Made by a program: the position numbers and the translations under genes. Shown piece by piece: positions 35,418 to 43,325 of a stretch of DNA of 64,000 nt. The stretch's first letter is position 1; each line of letters starts with the position of its first letter. The DNA lies in contig JAZRZO010000005.1 in assembly GCA_045601405.1 (NCBI GenBank), positions 1 through 64,000 of the forward strand. The letters run 5' to 3'. This stretch comes from RGIG5612 sp045601405. Lineage in GTDB: Bacteria; Bacillota; Clostridia; Lachnospirales; Lachnospiraceae. The notes under the pieces are model-generated. The model saw only the letters and a program-made list of their open reading frames with translations. It was not told the DNA's origin and searched no databases.

Positions 35418-35642
35418 ATGGTTTTTGAAACAATCAGAGATATGATAGCAGAGAGGAATGACAAGAATCCGTCTGAGATCACAATGAAGACAAAATTCAA
35501 GGATCTCGGAATCGATTCACTTGATACAGTTGAGATGCTTATGGATCTTGGAGATCAGCTTGGAACAGAGATCGAGCTTGAGAATCCTGTTGAGACTATA
35601 GGCGAGCTTGTAGAATTCATCGAAGGAAAATTAGGCAAATAA
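35418..35642 (+). CDS. Acyl carrier protein
   Basis: A 74-residue acidic four-helix protein with the phosphopantetheine site GIDSLDTVEM; the Ser in DSLD is the attachment point. The ATG at 35418 has GGAGGA seven bases before it; an ATG two codons earlier is too close to that site. It stands alone, without fatty-acid synthase genes nearby, so it may serve a separate acyl carrier role. Preferred codons indicate high expression. Confidence 0.92.
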   Translation: MVFETIRDMIAERNDKNPSEITMKTKFKDLGIDSLDTVEMLMDLGDQLGTEIELENPVETIGELVEFIEGKLGK

Positions 35643-35674
35643 CCGGAAAAACTCTTACAGGGCTCATAAAGAGA

Positions 35675-35749
35675 ATGAATGAAGAGGTCAATACCTTCAG
35701 GATGTCGGAATTTGAGGACTTGAAGACAATTCAGGAAGGAATAAGCTGA
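35675..35749 (+). CDS. Possible 24-residue peptide after the ACP gene
   Basis: An ATG frame (MNEEVNTFRMSEFEDLK...) ends in TGA at 35749, preceded by a weak purine-rich AAAGAG. Behind it at about 35790-35874 is another open frame without a start, ending ...FPVAENNK. These look like remnants of decayed genes rather than working ones. Low confidence. Confidence 0.2.
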   Translation: MNEEVNTFRMSEFEDLKTIQEGIS

Positions 35750-35916
35750 TGTTAAGATGAACATTATTAAATAACCGGTGAGAAGCTTGGCCGTAATCTG
35801 GTTGAAGCGGCGGCGGAGAACACAAAGGAAAATGAGACTCAGGAATTCCCTGTAGCGGAAAATAACAAATAAATAGTTGATCTCCGGAGGTGCGTTTAAC
35901 TGCTCCTCCGGTATAT

Positions 35917-36006
35917 GGAGACGTAGCGAAGTGGTCATAACGCGGTGCACTCGAAATGCATTTGTCGGTTTATCCCGGCACCAGGGTTCGAATCCCTGCG
36001 TCTCCG
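35917..36006 (+). tRNA. tRNA-Ser (CGA)
   Basis: Acceptor GGAGACG/CGTCTCC, anticodon loop CTCGAAA between TGCA stems (anticodon CGA), a long class II variable arm (TTTGTCGGTTTATCCCGGCA) and T-arm CAGGGTTCGAATCCCTG. No CCA encoded. A CCGGAGG/CCTCCGG hairpin at 35884-35910 lies directly upstream. Confidence 0.95.
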
Positions 36007-36010
36007 CTTG

Positions 36011-36042
36011 GGAGACAGAGACAGGATCGCTGTCTCCTTTTT
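36011..36042 (+). terminator. Terminator of tRNA-Ser
   Basis: GGAGACAG, an eleven-base loop, CTGTCTCC and five T. Confidence 0.85.
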
Positions 36043-36055
36043 ACTATCCCGCCTT

Positions 36056-36117
36056 GCTGCATATATACCTCCGGACGACGCTCGCCGGGTTAGTCGCCCG
36101 TCGATATATATGCAGCC
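36056..36117. repeat. Interspersed repeat module 1, copy in tandem pair
   Basis: GCTGCATATATACCTCCGG ... CCGGGTTAGTCGCCCGTCG ... ATATATGCAGCC. It begins a few bases after the tRNA-Ser terminator and is nearly identical to the copy at 36160-36220. Confidence 0.85.
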
Positions 36118-36159
36118 TCGGCGGGAGTTTGGAAGGTTTATCTTACTATCCCCGCCTCG

Positions 36160-36255
36160 CAGCATATATACCTCCGGACGACGCTCGCCGGGTTAGTCGC
36201 CCGTCGATATATATGCAGCCTCGGCGGGAACACAGCCTTCCCCCTCCGGAAAAAG
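36160..36255. repeat. Interspersed composite repeat, second tandem copy
   Basis: Module 1 is nearly identical to 36056-36117, and both are preceded by TTACTATCCC, so a unit of about 105 bp was duplicated. Module 2 begins (CCTTCCCCCTCCGG) and is cut short near 36250. Confidence 0.8.
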
Positions 36256-36357
36256 AAGTATAGAAATGACGCTGGTTATGCTGTAATATATATATAAGCA
36301 TATTATCAACACATACAGACAGGGCGTAATTTCCTGTCGATAAAAGGAGTAACACTG

Positions 36358-36630
36358 ATGAAAACGATCATTACTGTTTTGGGAAAAGACAGAGTTGGGA
36401 TAATTGCGGGAGTCTGCAATTTTCTGGCGGACCACGAGATCAATGTTCTTGATCTTGACCAGACTATCGTCGATGGTTTTTTTAATATGATGATGGTGGT
36501 GGATATGAGTTTGGCGAAGGAACCGTTTGCGGACATCGCCGCCAGCCTCGCGAAAATGGGCGAGGAAGAGCTGGGCGTGCAGATAAAAATGCAGCAGGAA
36601 GACATCTTCGAGGCTATGCACAGGATTTAA
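36358..36630 (+). CDS. ACT domain protein
   Basis: A 90-residue stand-alone ACT domain, starting [20 protein letters not shown], the GcvR-like/UPF0237 form. ACT domains bind amino acids and regulate enzymes. It is followed eleven bases later by the DUF711 gene; the two are found side by side in many Firmicutes, so it probably regulates or binds that partner. AAAGGAG ribosome site. Confidence 0.93.
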   Translation: MKTIITVLGKDRVGIIAGVCNFLADHEINVLDLDQTIVDGFFNMMMVVDMSLAKEPFADIAASLAKMGEEELGVQIKMQQEDIFEAMHRI

Positions 36631-36641
36631 AGGAAAAAAGC

Positions 36642-38006
36642 ATGATCAATTTCTACGAAGTCAGAGAAACGAATTCAATGATAGAGCAGCATAATCTGGA
36701 TGTCCGGACGATCACTCTGGGCATTTCTCTGCTGGACTGCGCCGACGGCAGCATAGAAGGCTTTAATGCAAAGGTATATGACAAGATAACCACCAAAGCA
36801 AAAGACCTTGTTGCTTGCGGCGAGAGGATAGAAAAGGAATTCGGCATACCGATAGTGAACAAAAGGATATCCGTTACGCCTGTCGCCATAGCGGCAGGGA
36901 GCGCGGCTAAAAGTCCGGAGGATATGGTATCGGTCGCAAGAACATTGGATAAAGCCGCAAAAGAAACAGGCGTAAACTTTCTGGGCGGGTACTCCGCGAT
37001 AGTTTCAAAGGGCGCGACCGCGGCGGATGAGCTTCTGATGGAATCCATACCGCAGGCACTTAGCGAAACAGATCAGGTGTGTTCTTCGGTAAACGTGGGC
37101 TCGACCAGAACGGGTATAAACATGGATGCTGTCCGCACCATGGGAGAGGTGATACTTAAGACCGCGCAGGCTACAGCGGACAAAGACTCCTTCGGCTGCG
37201 TAAAGCTGGTGATATTCTGCAATGCGCCTGATGACAACCCGTTCATGGCAGGGGCTTTTCATGGAGTAAGCGAGGCAGACGCGGTGATCAACGTGGGAGT
37301 CTCCGGACCGGGAGTTGTGAAGTCCGCGATAGAACAGGTGAAAGACGCGGATTTTGAGCTTCTTTGCGAAACAGTAAAGAAAACAGCATTTAAGATAACC
37401 AGAGTAGGACAGCTTGTGGCGCAGAAGGCATCAAAGCTGCTGGACATCCCGTTCGGGATAGTAGACCTTTCGCTTGCCCCCACACCGGCAGTAGGAGACA
37501 GCGTTGCGGACATACTCTGCGGCATGGGTCTTGAAATGGCGGGCGCGCCGGGAACGACCGCAGCTCTGGCCCTGCTCAACGACCAGGTGAAGAAGGGCGG
37601 CGTAATGGCATCGTCTTATGTAGGCGGTCTTAGCGGAGCATTTATCCCGGTAAGCGAGGACGCAGGTATGATCGATGCCGTACAGAGAGGGGCGCTAACA
37701 CTGGAAAAACTGGAGGCGATGACATGTGTATGCTCGGTGGGACTGGACATGATAGCCATTCCGGGAGATGTGAAAGCCGCCACAATATCCGGCATCATTG
37801 CGGATGAGGCAGCCATAGGCATGATAAATCAAAAGACAACGGCGGTAAGGATAATCCCCGTTGCAGGAAAAAAAGAGGGGGACTTTGTGGAGTTTGGCGG
37901 TCTTTTAGGCAGCGCGCCTGTTATGCCGGTCAACCGTTTTGACTGCAGCGCTTTTATAAACCGCAAGGGCAGGATACCGGCGCCGATCCACAGCTTTAAA
38001 AATTAA
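36642..38006 (+). CDS. DUF711 (UPF0210, PFL family) protein
   Basis: A 454-residue protein of the PFL-family DUF711 group. Typical blocks are [45 protein letters not shown] and [18 protein letters not shown]. Its structure resembles glycyl radical enzymes, but the Gly radical motif is absent and the role is unknown. It is coupled to the ACT protein upstream and to the patatin gene three bases downstream. Confidence 0.92.
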   Translation: MINFYEVRETNSMIEQHNLDVRTITLGISLLDCADGSIEGFNAKVYDKITTKAKDLVACGERIEKEFGIPIVNKRISVTPVAIAAGSAAKSPEDMVSVARTLDKAAKETGVNFLGGYSAIVSKGATAADELLMESIPQALSETDQVCSSVNVGSTRTGINMDAVRTMGEVILKTAQATADKDSFGCVKLVIFCNAPDDNPFMAGAFHGVSEADAVINVGVSGPGVVKSAIEQVKDADFELLCETVKKTAFKITRVGQLVAQKASKLLDIPFGIVDLSLAPTPAVGDSVADILCGMGLEMAGAPGTTAALALLNDQVKKGGVMASSYVGGLSGAFIPVSEDAGMIDAVQRGALTLEKLEAMTCVCSVGLDMIAIPGDVKAATISGIIADEAAIGMINQKTTAVRIIPVAGKKEGDFVEFGGLLGSAPVMPVNRFDCSAFINRKGRIPAPIHSFKN

Positions 38007-38009
38007 AAA

Positions 38010-38852
38010 ATGAAGATAGGAATAGTAGATGTGGGCGGAGGCCTGCGTGATATATACGGCTGGGGAGTTTTTGTTCATTGTCTTGACAACGATATTCATT
38101 TTGATGTCTGTGTAGGCGTTTCCGCCGGCAGCGCGAACGCCTCGTCATATATGGCCGGTCAGAAGAAGAGGAATCTCCCGTTCTATCTTGATTATCCGAT
38201 GCGAAAAGAATATATGAGCGTCAGCAATTTCTTTAAGAAAAGGTCGTTTCTGGATCTGGATTATGTCTATAAAGTGCTCAGTAATTCAGACGGTGAAAAT
38301 CCGATGGACTATCCTGCGCTGATGGCAAACCCGGGAAAACTTATAGTGGTGGCTACCTGCGCCGAAACAGCAGAACCTGTTTATTTTACAAAGGAGGATC
38401 TGGCGCAGGATAGGTATGACGCGTTCAAGTCATCGTCCGCGATCCCGTTCGTGTGCAAACCGTATGCGACTAACGGAATTGCCTGCTATGACGGGGCGCT
38501 GAGCGACACCGTTCCCGTGGACAAAGCCTTTGAAGAAGGCTGCGACAAAGTGGTGCTGATACTTTCCAAACCGAGGGATACGGAGCGGACACCGGGCAAG
38601 GACCCGCTGTTTGCCTCGCTGATAAAGCGCAGATATCCCAAGGCAGCCGAGGCGCTGAGGAATCGTTATCTAATCTATAACAAAGGCGTTGCAAAGGCAA
38701 AGGAATACGAAAAGGAAGGGAAAGTCCTGATCCTTGCGCCGGACAGCATAGAAGGCATGTCAACGCTGAAGCGCGATGTAAAGGCGATGAAGAAGCTGTA
38801 CGAAAAAGGCTATAATGACGCTCAGATGATACATAATTTCATAGAAGAGTGA
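38010..38852 (+). CDS. Patatin-like phospholipase
   Basis: A 280-residue lipid acyl hydrolase with the patatin motifs: oxyanion loop DVGGGLRDIYGWG near residues 7-19, nucleophile elbow GVSAGSANAS (GxSxG), and the catalytic Asp in YDGALSDTVP. Similar to the YjjU-type proteins of bacteria. No signal peptide, so cytoplasmic or membrane associated. It may share a transcript with the ACT-DUF711 pair. Confidence 0.92.
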   Translation: MKIGIVDVGGGLRDIYGWGVFVHCLDNDIHFDVCVGVSAGSANASSYMAGQKKRNLPFYLDYPMRKEYMSVSNFFKKRSFLDLDYVYKVLSNSDGENPMDYPALMANPGKLIVVATCAETAEPVYFTKEDLAQDRYDAFKSSSAIPFVCKPYATNGIACYDGALSDTVPVDKAFEEGCDKVVLILSKPRDTERTPGKDPLFASLIKRRYPKAAEALRNRYLIYNKGVAKAKEYEKEGKVLILAPDSIEGMSTLKRDVKAMKKLYEKGYNDAQMIHNFIEE

Positions 38853-38889
38853 GATATATAACAACAGTCCCCGGTAATTTTCATCTTAA

Positions 38890-39162
38890 TTAATGTAAAT
38901 ATTTGATCATATTTTGCAGGAACGCAAGCTTTTCGGTGGAAAGCCCGTCGATATCCAAAGTCACCTTATCATCCAGACCGAGAAGATAATCTGTGGAAAC
39001 TCCAAAAAGCTTCGAAATCTTTACGAGCATTTCTATTGAAGGCATAATATTCCCGTTTTCCCAGTTGGACACGCTTTGTTTGGACACGCCTAACTTGTCC
39101 GCGAGCTGAACCTGCGAGATATTATGAGCATTTCTTAGTTGTCTTATCCTTTCTCCCAACAT
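38890..39162 (-). CDS. XRE-family transcriptional regulator, divergent to the T7SS-like locus
   Basis: A 90-residue Cro/C1-type protein. The helix-turn-helix covers residues 5-60: IRQLRNAHNISQVQLADKLG, then VSKQSVSNWENGNIMPSIEML. A short C-terminal tail (DIDGLSTEKLAFLQNMIKYL) may mediate dimerisation. The ATG at 39162 is preferred to a TTG nine codons earlier. It faces the secretion locus across 370 bases that hold several AATAC/GTATT inverted repeats, so it is probably the local repressor and controls itself as well. Confidence 0.9.
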   Translation of the reverse strand: MLGERIRQLRNAHNISQVQLADKLGVSKQSVSNWENGNIMPSIEMLVKISKLFGVSTDYLLGLDDKVTLDIDGLSTEKLAFLQNMIKYLH

Positions 39163-39198
39163 AATAAGAGACAATCTCCCTTTAAACAATGAAAAAGA

Positions 39199-39262
39199 TT
39201 ACAATACTAATGTAAACGAGATACTAAAAAAAGAAAAATACATAAGTATTGTAATAATACAA
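39199..39262 (-). promoter_or_regulatory. Promoter/operator region of the XRE gene
   Basis: Two inverted repeats occur here: TTACA-N7-TGTAA (39199-39215, containing AATACTAA) and GTATT-GTAAT-AATAC (39246-39260). The second overlaps a reverse-strand TTGTAT-N16-TATTTT (39235-39262) that could be the XRE promoter. Confidence 0.5.
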
Positions 39263-39335
39263 GAATGGAGGGATGAGAAGTCAAATCACAGAGAAAAAAG
39301 CTTCTAATATAGCAATACATAGGTATACAAATATA

Positions 39336-39364
39336 TTGACACAAATAAAATACTAAAGTATTAT
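39336..39364 (+). promoter_or_regulatory. Main promoter of the T7SS-like locus with operator in the spacer
   Basis: Perfect TTGACA (39336-39341), 17-base spacer and TATTAT (39359-39364). The perfect palindrome AATACT-AA-AGTATT (39349-39362) covers the spacer and most of the -10, which is where a repressor would block RNA polymerase. The leader to the first gene is about 160 bases. Confidence 0.75.
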
Positions 39365-39442
39365 TATTTAGGACTATTCTTAGAGAAGATGTGTTTTTGT
39401 CTCGAAGGAGATTTTTTTTATGCAAGCGGTTTTAAGGAAACC

Positions 39443-39460
39443 TGAAAATTTCCAAAATAC
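39443..39460 (+). promoter_or_regulatory. 18-base motif shared with the WXG100 gene, copy 1
   Basis: TGAAAATTTCCAAAATAC. The identical 18 bases occur at 63335-63352. Eighteen bases downstream of each lies a -10-like hexamer: TATAGT here (39479-39484), TAAATT at 63371-63376. Confidence 0.65.
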
Positions 39461-39533
39461 CGGCCTTGTTTTAAGGGGTATAGTTACTGCAGATTGAGAA
39501 AAAACTATATAGTAAATAACGGGAGGAAAAACA

Positions 39534-41198
39534 ATGAGTATTCAAAAGACCAGGCATCGCATTCCGGCTGTGATAGCGGCCATCTTCTTTACTGTAATGC
39601 TGATGCTCACAATGTTCCCCACAAGCAGTTTCGCGGAGGAGAACGCAGCAGTTACTGCATCAAGTAAAGGTGTGCTGCAGGTAAACATGGTTTATCATGG
39701 TGATAATAACCAGGATTTTCTGGTTCAGTATGGGTCGGGATTTTTGATCAATTCCGATACCGTGTTAACCTGTGATCATGTTCTCAGTTTAAATACCTTA
39801 TACGATGAGGCTGGCTATTATGCGCGGATGGTAGGAAAGTCGACACAGGAATTTATAGATCGCCTGAGCTATACGATAACAGTTGATCGCGATGTGACGA
39901 TCGATGTAAGCAACGTTATCAACCAGAGCCAGGAGATGGACTTTGCTATTCTCAAGCTTGCACAAAGTCTTCAGGGAACGGAAGCGCTGAGAATAAATAA
40001 AAGCGGAGACGTTAAGCAGACGGAAAAGGTTTATGCCATCGGATTTCCCGGTGCATCAGCAAATATGCAGGCAGTAAATAAATTCAACAGCGAGGATGTA
40101 ACTATAACAGAAGGTATCGTTAACAAGGCTGCATCAGGCCCTAATCCGTACACAGAAGAGTACTATGGCTACTCCGCATACTATGACTATATACAGACAA
40201 GTGTTGTAATGAAGCCGGGGAATTCCGGCGGACCTATGGTTGATGATGGCGGAAATGTCATCGGCATATGTCAGGCTACCTATAATGATTACTACAATGC
40301 TATCGCAATAGACCAGGTTACAGAAGTACTGGATAAGCTTGGTGTTGAATATACTAAAGGAGGCGTGGTTAACATTGATCCTAATACGGAGCCTGAACCG
40401 GATAAAAAGGCGGACAAGACCGCTTTGAAAGCAGCAATAAAATCAGCAGAAAAAATCGAAGAAAAAGGACATACGGCAGAAAGCTTTGCAGCATTGGAAA
40501 CCGCGCTTGATAACGCAAAGGCGGTTGATAAGAAAGATGACGCTACGCAGGATGAAATAGATAAGGCAACCAGGAGTCTTAAGGATGCGGAAAGAGACCT
40601 TGTAGAGAAGAAGGGGCTTGATCTCAAATGGATCATAATCATCGCTGCAGGTGTGGTTGTTATTGCAGCCGTAATAATTATCATAGCAATATTGGCTTCA
40701 AAGAAAAAGAAACAGAATAAAGCAGCGGTTAAACCTCAAGATTCAGGCGCAGGGACTATCGCCACTACACCGCCGGTATCTCCGATAGCTCCGCAGCAGC
40801 AGGGTGGATTTGTACCACCAGCCCCGGCTCCGGTAAGTGATGCTGGAGAGACGACGGTTCTTTCTTCAGACGCTGGAGAGACGACAGTGCTTTCGCATAA
40901 TATTGAAGGCGGAGTTCTTATAAGCGCAAAGACAGGAGAAAAGATACATATAAACACGGCAGACTTTACGATAGGCCGCGAGAGGTCAAAGGTGAACTAT
41001 CACATCGCAGGTAACACATCAGTAGGTCGTGTACATGCAAAGATAGTTAACAGGAATGGGGCAGCATATCTTGTTGATATGAAGGCCACCAATGGGACAT
41101 TTGTAAATGGCGTGAAGTGTACACCGATGGAGGAAGTACAGCTTAAGAGCGGTGACAAGATCACATTCTCCAACGAGGAATATACCTATCAGGCATAG
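39534..41198 (+). CDS. Secreted trypsin-like protease with transmembrane segment and cytoplasmic FHA domain
   Basis: A 554-residue protein with a signal peptide (cleavage after about A34) and an external HtrA/trypsin-like domain with triad His82 (CDHV), Asp136 (DFAILKL) and Ser231 (GNSGGP). A FIVAR-like helical region (about 285-355), one membrane segment (about 365-387), a Pro-rich linker and a C-terminal FHA domain (about 462-550; GRERS...SVGRVHAK) follow. Two GETTVLS motifs at Thr440-441 and Thr450-451, just before the FHA domain, look like kinase sites that an FHA domain could bind. GGGAGG ribosome site. First gene of the locus; links proteolysis outside with phospho-signalling inside. 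Confidence 0.9.
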   Translation: MSIQKTRHRIPAVIAAIFFTVMLMLTMFPTSSFAEENAAVTASSKGVLQVNMVYHGDNNQDFLVQYGSGFLINSDTVLTCDHVLSLNTLYDEAGYYARMVGKSTQEFIDRLSYTITVDRDVTIDVSNVINQSQEMDFAILKLAQSLQGTEALRINKSGDVKQTEKVYAIGFPGASANMQAVNKFNSEDVTITEGIVNKAASGPNPYTEEYYGYSAYYDYIQTSVVMKPGNSGGPMVDDGGNVIGICQATYNDYYNAIAIDQVTEVLDKLGVEYTKGGVVNIDPNTEPEPDKKADKTALKAAIKSAEKIEEKGHTAESFAALETALDNAKAVDKKDDATQDEIDKATRSLKDAERDLVEKKGLDLKWIIIIAAGVVVIAAVIIIIAILASKKKKQNKAAVKPQDSGAGTIATTPPVSPIAPQQQGGFVPPAPAPVSDAGETTVLSSDAGETTVLSHNIEGGVLISAKTGEKIHINTADFTIGRERSKVNYHIAGNTSVGRVHAKIVNRNGAAYLVDMKATNGTFVNGVKCTPMEEVQLKSGDKITFSNEEYTYQA

Positions 41199-41221
41199 AT
41201 TTTATAGTTAAAGGATAGGCT

Positions 41222-41254
41222 GCGCGGAGCCGCAGTGAAGCAGCGGCTCCGCGC
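41222..41254 (+). terminator. GC-rich hairpin between protease and phosphatase genes
   Basis: A perfect 12-bp stem, GCGCGGAGCCGC with GCGGCTCCGCGC, followed by a weak CATTTT. It may partly terminate transcription, so the first gene is made in excess over the rest. Confidence 0.65.
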
Positions 41255-41278
41255 CATTTTAAAAATAAGGGAACGGGA

Positions 41279-42046
41279 ATGGATTTTATGACAGCCTGCC
41301 ACACAGACGTTGGCATAAAAAAGAAAACTAATCAGGATTCCATGCTTATAGAACAGGCAAATACGGAACAAGGCGATGTGCTGTTTGCTGCTGTCTGTGA
41401 CGGAATGGGGGGTCTTCAAAAGGGAGAGCTTGCAAGTGCGGTGCTGATAAAAAGGCTTTCCTCATGGTTCAACAACGAATTTCCGAGAATTTTCTATAAC
41501 GGTTTTCGCGCGGACGATCTCCGTATAAGCTGGGATAACCTTATTACGGAAACAAATTTAAAGATTCAGGATTATAGCGTGAAAAGCGGATTCGGAATGG
41601 GAACCACATGTGTTACATTCCTTGCTCACAACGACGAATTCTACATTATGTGTGTCGGTGACAGCAGGGTATATTTGCTGTCTGACCAGGTCTATCAGCT
41701 GACCAAGGACCAGAGCTATGTGCAGAGAGAGATAGATCTTGGAAGGATGACGCCGGCACAGGCGGCGGTAGATCCGAAGCGGAGTGTGCTTTTGCAGTGC
41801 GTAGGCGCAAGTCCCGTGGTGGAACCGGATTTCTTCGCCGGAAATCTTGAGGAAAACTGTTGCTATATGCTCTGCTCGGACGGATTTTCACATATGGTAT
41901 CTCCTCAGGAAATGTATGAGTGTTTGGGACCTATGACAGTAGTAAGCCCGGAAATAGCAAAGAACAACCTGACGTATCTTACTGAAACTGCAAAGGTCAG
42001 AGGTGAAAAAGATAACATCTCCGGACTTCTGATAAGAACCTATTAA
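41279..42046 (+). CDS. PP2C-type protein Ser/Thr phosphatase
   Basis: Metal-dependent phosphatase, 255 residues, that would reverse the action of the kinases encoded next to it. Motifs: TDVGIKKKTNQDSML, AAVCDGMGGLQKGE (metal-binding Asp), GVGDSR-like CVGDSRVYLL, and the C-terminal GEKDNISGLLIR with the last metal Asp. No membrane segment. The ATG has a GGGAACGGG purine stretch upstream. The next gene, a kinase, starts 19 bases on. Confidence 0.94.
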   Translation: MDFMTACHTDVGIKKKTNQDSMLIEQANTEQGDVLFAAVCDGMGGLQKGELASAVLIKRLSSWFNNEFPRIFYNGFRADDLRISWDNLITETNLKIQDYSVKSGFGMGTTCVTFLAHNDEFYIMCVGDSRVYLLSDQVYQLTKDQSYVQREIDLGRMTPAQAAVDPKRSVLLQCVGASPVVEPDFFAGNLEENCCYMLCSDGFSHMVSPQEMYECLGPMTVVSPEIAKNNLTYLTETAKVRGEKDNISGLLIRTY

Positions 42047-42065
42047 AATCCGGAAGGTGCAGGAT

Positions 42066-43283
42066 ATGCTGGAAACAGGCGAGATCATAAACGGAAGATA
42101 TGAAATAACAGGGTTCATTGACAAAGGAGGTATGAGCAAGGTCTACAGGGCAAGGGACATTGTCAGCAACGCGGATCTTGCCATCAAGGTGGCCATCAAC
42201 AAAGAAGGTGACGCTCATACTGCTATGCTGGGACTGAGCGTGGAAGGGAATCTGCTGAAACGCCTTTCAAATCCGCATCTGCCAAAGATATACGATGTTG
42301 TCGAAAACGGCGATGACATCATGATAGTAATGGACTATGTGGAGGGGCAAAGTCTGGATAAGGTTCTTGCACAGACAGGTCCCGTTCCGGCAGAAAATGT
42401 GATTGAGTGGGGAATACAGATATGTGATGTGTTTCACTATCTCCACACACAAAATCCGCCGGTGATATACAGGGACATGAAGCCGGCAAATGTAGTGGTC
42501 CAGCCTGACGGAAATATCATGATGATAGATTTCGGAACGGCAAGGCGGTGGAAAGTAGATGCCAACAGGACATCAGACACAATGCTTATCGGCACTGAAG
42601 GTTTTGCGGCACCGGAGCAGTTTGGTGGAAGAGGACAGAGCGATGCAAGGACAGACATATTCTGTCTGGGGGCGACGATGTTTAATCTCGTAACCAATCA
42701 CAGCCCGTATATTAAGCCATTTGGAATAACGCCGCTTGGAGACTGGAATATTGCGTTAAAGGACAGCAAGCTGGACCGCATCATACAAAAATGTACAGCA
42801 AACGATCCTTACGAAAGGTACCAGACCGCATATGAGCTGAAGCTTGCTCTTATAGATGCAAAGGAAGCGCCCGGAAAAACGGGGCTCTTTGGAAAAAACA
42901 AAGTAAATTCAAAGGGAAAAACAAAGCGCACTGATGACTGGCAGCCCCCTCCGATAAAGGTCTCCAAAGGAGAAAGCCGGAAATTGGGGCAACAGAACGT
43001 GAATAAAAAAATAAATGAGCCGTCATGGCAGTCACCTGCAGAACTTCCGGTGCAGCAGCAAAGTGATGCCGGAACCGGTATTGATCAAAAGAAGGATGCG
43101 GACAGGGCATTTACATGGAAGCTGTTTATGCTTGTAGGGATGATATCCGGAATAGTACTGATAGCATTGGCGGTGCTGCTGATATTATCCTCCCCTCCGG
43201 CCGGGGTGATAATGGCGGCGCTTGCCATGGCAATAGAAGCGTTCGGCGTATTCAGTGCATTGAAATACTCGAAGCTGCAATAG
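42066..43283 (+). CDS. Membrane-anchored Ser/Thr protein kinase
   Basis: A 405-residue kinase with Gly loop KGGMSKV (20-26), ATP Lys41, catalytic YRDMKPAN with Asp137 (Tyr in place of the usual His of HRD), DFG at 155-157 and activation segment APEQFGGRGQSDART. A charged linker (about 270-345) leads to two hydrophobic segments near the C-terminus (about 352-373 and 378-398), so the kinase domain is cytoplasmic. No PASTA domains. ATG at 42066 is preferred to a GTG at 42057. It is paired with PP2C upstream and a second kinase downstream. Confidence 0.92.
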   Translation: MLETGEIINGRYEITGFIDKGGMSKVYRARDIVSNADLAIKVAINKEGDAHTAMLGLSVEGNLLKRLSNPHLPKIYDVVENGDDIMIVMDYVEGQSLDKVLAQTGPVPAENVIEWGIQICDVFHYLHTQNPPVIYRDMKPANVVVQPDGNIMMIDFGTARRWKVDANRTSDTMLIGTEGFAAPEQFGGRGQSDARTDIFCLGATMFNLVTNHSPYIKPFGITPLGDWNIALKDSKLDRIIQKCTANDPYERYQTAYELKLALIDAKEAPGKTGLFGKNKVNSKGKTKRTDDWQPPPIKVSKGESRKLGQQNVNKKINEPSWQSPAELPVQQQSDAGTGIDQKKDADRAFTWKLFMLVGMISGIVLIALAVLLILSSPPAGVIMAALAMAIEAFGVFSALKYSKLQ

Positions 43284-43325
43284 ATAAAAAAGAACAACAG
43301 AGGGTGAATGTAAAAGAGGAAACTG

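Noticed and set aside
36056..36220. CRISPR-like array after tRNA-Ser
   Set aside because: Only two units, no spacer pattern and no cas genes; the unit matches dispersed repeats elsewhere.
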